Source: Phycisphaerae bacterium
Lineage (GTDB): Bacteria; Planctomycetota; Phycisphaerae; SM23-33
Assembly (NCBI GenBank): GCA_030628445.1
Contig: DAOVQV010000106.1
Location: 1-6,102, forward strand
Direction of reading: 5' to 3'
Length of the DNA: 6,102 nt
Shown one piece after another: positions 4,012-6,102 of the stretch. The first letter of the stretch is position 1; the number at the start of each line of letters is the position of its first letter. The notes beneath the pieces are model-generated. The model did not search any database and was not told the origin of the DNA. It worked only from the letters and a program-made list of their open reading frames with translations. The position numbers and the translations under genes are program-made.

Positions 4012-5464
4012 AATCACGCGCGATATTGGAGCGGATCCTTGCGCCGCGAAGGTGGCGGTGATGTTCTTCGACGACGGGCTGACCAGGGCCCGAACCGAAA
4101 CACTGTATGAGCAGTTCGCCCTGGACATCTCCCCGGGCGAGATCGTGGCCGTTATCGGTCCATCGGGTGCGGGAAAGACGGTGCTGCTAAAGCAAGTCGC
4201 CCGGTGTGTGCGCGGGGCGGTCTTGCTGGACGTAGAGGCGTTGAGGCGGTGCAACCGGCCGGCGATCTGTGTGGTCCCCGGTGCGACACTGGCGGAGCGT
4301 CTGGAGATCTTGTCTCGCTGCGGTCTGGCGGAGGCGATGGCGATGGTCACGCCCGCGGCGCATTTGTCGGGCGGGCAGATGTATCGCTTGGCGTTGGGGG
4401 TGGCGATCGGGCGGGCACGCAGGCGGCGCGGGGCGACGCTTCTCATCGCCGACGAGTTCGCCTCCTCGCTCGATACGGCGACGGGGGCGATGCTTTGCAG
4501 GCAGATGCGCAAGGTTGTATCCGGGTCCAACCTGGGGTTTTTGGTGGCGACGCCGCGGGAGCAGCTTCTGGAGGTCCTTCGGCCCGACAGGACGATAGTC
4601 AAGCCATTGGGTGAACCCCCGCGAGATTTGAAGCTGCCAATCGGACGGCGAGGGCGGGACGGAGGGAGGGCGGGCTGTGGCGATCCGCGCCGCTGGCGGA
4701 TTGTCCCCGGGACAATCGGCGATTACGCGACCCTCGGGCGGTTTCACTATCTCACCGGTCCGCCTGCCGCCCACAAACGCCTATACGTTATCCGGACGCC
4801 CAAAGCTTCCGTAGCGGTGGGCGGACCTGCGACGGCGGCGCTGTTGGTGATCTCGCCGCCGCTTGTCAATGTACGGGGGCGCAACCTCGCGACGGGCGGG
4901 CGATACGGCGGGCCCGACCGCGCCGCATCGATGGACCTGCTGAACAGGGAGGTGGAGTGCATCTCGCGGGTGATCGTCCATCCTGCCTATCGCGGGTGCG
5001 GTTTGGCGGTGCGGCTTGTCCGCCACGCCTTGGCGACCACCCGGGCGCCACTGGTCGAGGCGCTGGCGACGATGGGGCGGGTCAACCCGTTTTTTGAAAA
5101 AGGGGGGATGACGGCATATCACATCGGGCCCGACGCCGATACGGCCAGACTTATCAGCGCGGCCGAGGCGGTCGGACTGACGGGAGATGACGTCGCCGCC
5201 GTTGAGCCCGTAAGAAAAATGCTGGGCCGTAAGCGGTCGGCGGCGGGCGGGTTCCTCAGGTCGGAAATCGACCGTTCCCTTAAACGCGCCGCCGCCAAGA
5301 CATCCGCCGGTAGAACCTCATCCAAGATCAATTCCCAACCTGACGCCATTGCTGAGCTGTGCCGCCGGACTGCGCGGGAATATGTGTACTATCTGGCAGC
5401 TACGACAAAGGAGACCAACGCATGGGACGCAAACCGAGGCCGAAAACGAAGATCATCCCGCTGA
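3962..5464 (+). CDS. ABC-type ATPase fused to a GNAT acyltransferase domain (COG2401-like)
   Basis: A 500-residue soluble fusion. The N-terminal ABC ATPase (about 30-215) has Walker A GPSGAGKT (66-73), signature LSGGQ (135-139), Walker B LLIADEF with Glu165 (160-166) and D-loop SSLD (168-171). Walker A to signature is only about 62 residues, much shorter than in transporters. The switch histidine is replaced by Pro198 (VATPRE), and there is no membrane domain, so this is not a transporter. The GNAT part (about 248-390) has an FHYL motif (261-264), NREVECISRVIVHPAYRG, the acyl-CoA loop RGCGLA (344-349) and VNPFFEKGGM (374-383). A basic tail (430-500) follows. This is the architecture catalogued as COG2401 (my recollection). 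The GNAT fold and FHY motif recall the phage Mu DNA-modification protein Mom. CAGGAG lies 8 bases before the ATG. The end overlaps the ParB-like gene by 43 bases, suggesting coupling. Confidence 0.88.
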   Translation: MSSVASNPKWRPTVNAKITRDIGADPCAAKVAVMFFDDGLTRARTETLYEQFALDISPGEIVAVIGPSGAGKTVLLKQVARCVRGAVLLDVEALRRCNRPAICVVPGATLAERLEILSRCGLAEAMAMVTPAAHLSGGQMYRLALGVAIGRARRRRGATLLIADEFASSLDTATGAMLCRQMRKVVSGSNLGFLVATPREQLLEVLRPDRTIVKPLGEPPRDLKLPIGRRGRDGGRAGCGDPRRWRIVPGTIGDYATLGRFHYLTGPPAAHKRLYVIRTPKASVAVGGPATAALLVISPPLVNVRGRNLATGGRYGGPDRAASMDLLNREVECISRVIVHPAYRGCGLAVRLVRHALATTRAPLVEALATMGRVNPFFEKGGMTAYHIGPDADTARLISAAEAVGLTGDDVAAVEPVRKMLGRKRSAAGGFLRSEIDRSLKRAAAKTSAGRTSSKINSQPDAIAELCRRTAREYVYYLAATTKETNAWDANRGRKRRSSR

Positions 5465-5970
5465 AGGATCTTGTCGCTCGCCGCGACCGCTTGGGTGTGC
5501 TGGCGGTCCGAACGCGCAAGGCCCTGACGCGGTATATCGCGGATTCGGGGCTGTATCCGCCGCTGATTGTCCGCCCGCACGAGGTCACCGGCGGGAAGTA
5601 CGAGATCATCGACGGGCACCACCGCATGTCTATCCTCGCCGAGCTGGGTAGGCGATCGGCCCGATGCGAAGTCTGGGCGGTTGACGATTCCGATGCCGAG
5701 TTGCTCAGCTTTGCGTTGAACCACTTGCGGGGCCGGTTGGACGGGCGCCGCCGTGGGCGCCTTATTCGCCGGTTGGTCCGACGGCTGGGGACCGACGGCG
5801 TCTCCGATAAGCTCGCACTTACCGTCGGGGGGATTCGTCACGCACTTACCAGCGCACGTCGCCCCCAACCGAAACCGACCGGCGAGCGAGAGCTGAGTCG
5901 GGGCAGCGCGCCGACATCGACCAGGCGATCGAGAAAGGCAACCATCGGCAAGCGTGGGCAATGCTCGTAG
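5422..5970 (+). CDS. ParB/sulfiredoxin-like (ParB N-domain) protein
   Basis: A 182-residue protein. The ParB/Srx-type fold spans about residues 10-95: IIPLKDL, then YPPLIVRP, the nucleotide-binding motif DGHHRMSIL (64-72, equivalent to the ParB/Srx G-x-H/R-R loop), and CEVWAVDDSDAELLSFALN. An Arg-rich helical region (103-148) follows. No ParB DNA-binding HTH domain and no ParA neighbour are present, so it is unlikely to be a chromosome-partition ParB; phage and element members of this fold include nucleotide-hydrolysing and DNA-modifying enzymes. Start: ATG 5422, 8 bases after a near-ideal AAAGGAG (5407-5413), inside the end of the ABC-GNAT gene, indicating translational coupling. The last roughly 25 residues are low-complexity Ser/Arg/Lys and may be an out-of-frame tail (see the next feature). 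Confidence 0.78.
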   Translation: MGRKPRPKTKIIPLKDLVARRDRLGVLAVRTRKALTRYIADSGLYPPLIVRPHEVTGGKYEIIDGHHRMSILAELGRRSARCEVWAVDDSDAELLSFALNHLRGRLDGRRRGRLIRRLVRRLGTDGVSDKLALTVGGIRHALTSARRPQPKPTGERELSRGSAPTSTRRSRKATIGKRGQCS

Positions 5971-6102
5971 AGAAAGCATCCGCCCAGCCGGACACGAACT
6001 GGTGGATGCAAGCCGAGGAGGCGATCTGTGATGGTCTCACAGACAGCCTGATTGCCCGCCTGACGGGGATGTTCGGTATCAGTTGCTTCACCGAACGGTC
6101 TC
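5961..6102 (+). CDS. Start of an unidentified protein, or the displaced C-terminus of the ParB-like protein; runs off the window
   Basis: An ATG at 5961 overlaps the ParB-like stop (TAG 5968-5970) by 10 bases and opens a frame that stays open to the edge: MLVEKASAQPDTNWWMQAEE, then AICDGLTDSLIARLTGMF and on. No good ribosome binding site precedes it. The same frame is open upstream to 5811 without any ATG, GTG or TTG. Codons from about 5905 have mostly G or C in third position and encode a helix-like stretch (ADIDQAIEKGNHRQAWAM), better protein than the Ser/Arg-rich ParB tail read there. The coding frame may therefore switch by -1 between about 5860 and 5905 (frameshift, programmed slip or sequence error). 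Alternatively this is a coupled next gene. No family recognised. Confidence 0.5.
   Translation, partial: MLVEKASAQPDTNWWMQAEEAICDGLTDSLIARLTGMFGISCFTERS

Noticed and set aside
3962..4600. ABC transporter ATP-binding subunit
   Set aside because: No transmembrane protein is nearby, the helical domain is too short, the switch His is missing, and the protein is fused to a GNAT domain.
3862..4602. A 246-residue minus-strand open frame
   Set aside because: It is antisense to the ABC domain, overlaps the ASCH gene in another frame, and is Ser/Arg/Pro-rich without motifs.
5422..5970. ParB chromosome or plasmid partition protein
   Set aside because: No ParB DNA-binding domain, no ParA neighbour and no parS-like site are seen; only the nucleotide-binding fold is present.
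5389..5979. A 196-residue minus-strand open frame
   Set aside because: It is antisense to the ParB-like gene, whose motif and ribosome binding site are strong.

Overview
The window reads as high-GC bacterial DNA. Gene style (a stand-alone CBM48-type module, a GT4-like glycosyltransferase with a degenerate EX7E motif, strong Shine-Dalgarno sites) fits a Planctomycetota/Phycisphaerae-type genome. That assignment is an impression from protein style, not a measurement. No rRNA, tRNA, CRISPR array, transposase or integrase is visible.

Left part (1-2135), ordinary chromosomal cargo. On the minus strand lie the start of an unidentified gene (1-83, running off the edge, with its own promoter) and a glycosyltransferase (145-1209) that carries two 8-base G/C homopolymers. 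Divergent from it is a NikR nickel-responsive repressor (1363-1773) with all four nickel ligands and a good sigma-70 promoter containing a 16-bp inverted repeat between -35 and -10. Next is a 91-residue stand-alone glycogen-binding/isoamylase-N-like module (1860-2135).

Right part (2172-6102), probably a prophage or other mobile element. A cleavable S24-type repressor (2172-2972, minus) faces a small double-HTH protein (3209-3625, plus) across a 236-bp AT-rich control region. That region holds two opposed promoters, short palindromes and helically phased repeats, laid out like a phage immunity switch. Beyond it lies a compact cluster: an ASCH-domain protein (3609-3956, minus), an ABC-type ATPase fused to a GNAT acyltransferase (3962-5464, plus; the COG2401-type architecture), a ParB/sulfiredoxin-like protein (5422-5970, plus), and a further reading frame (5961 to the edge) that may be a new gene or the frameshifted tail of the ParB-like protein.

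The most interesting proposal is that the ABC-GNAT, ASCH and ParB-like proteins form a nucleic-acid base-modification module. The GNAT domain would install an acyl-type mark, and the ASCH protein would read or remove it. It keeps the Lys and Thr that match the catalytic residues of E. coli YqfB, an ASCH N4-acetylcytidine amidohydrolase. The ABC ATPase would act as a DNA/RNA-linked motor or switch rather than a transporter. The start codons of ASCH and ABC-GNAT are only 5 bp apart on opposite strands, so the two genes must share control sequences lying inside each other. The domain calls rest on visible motifs; the joint function is inference.
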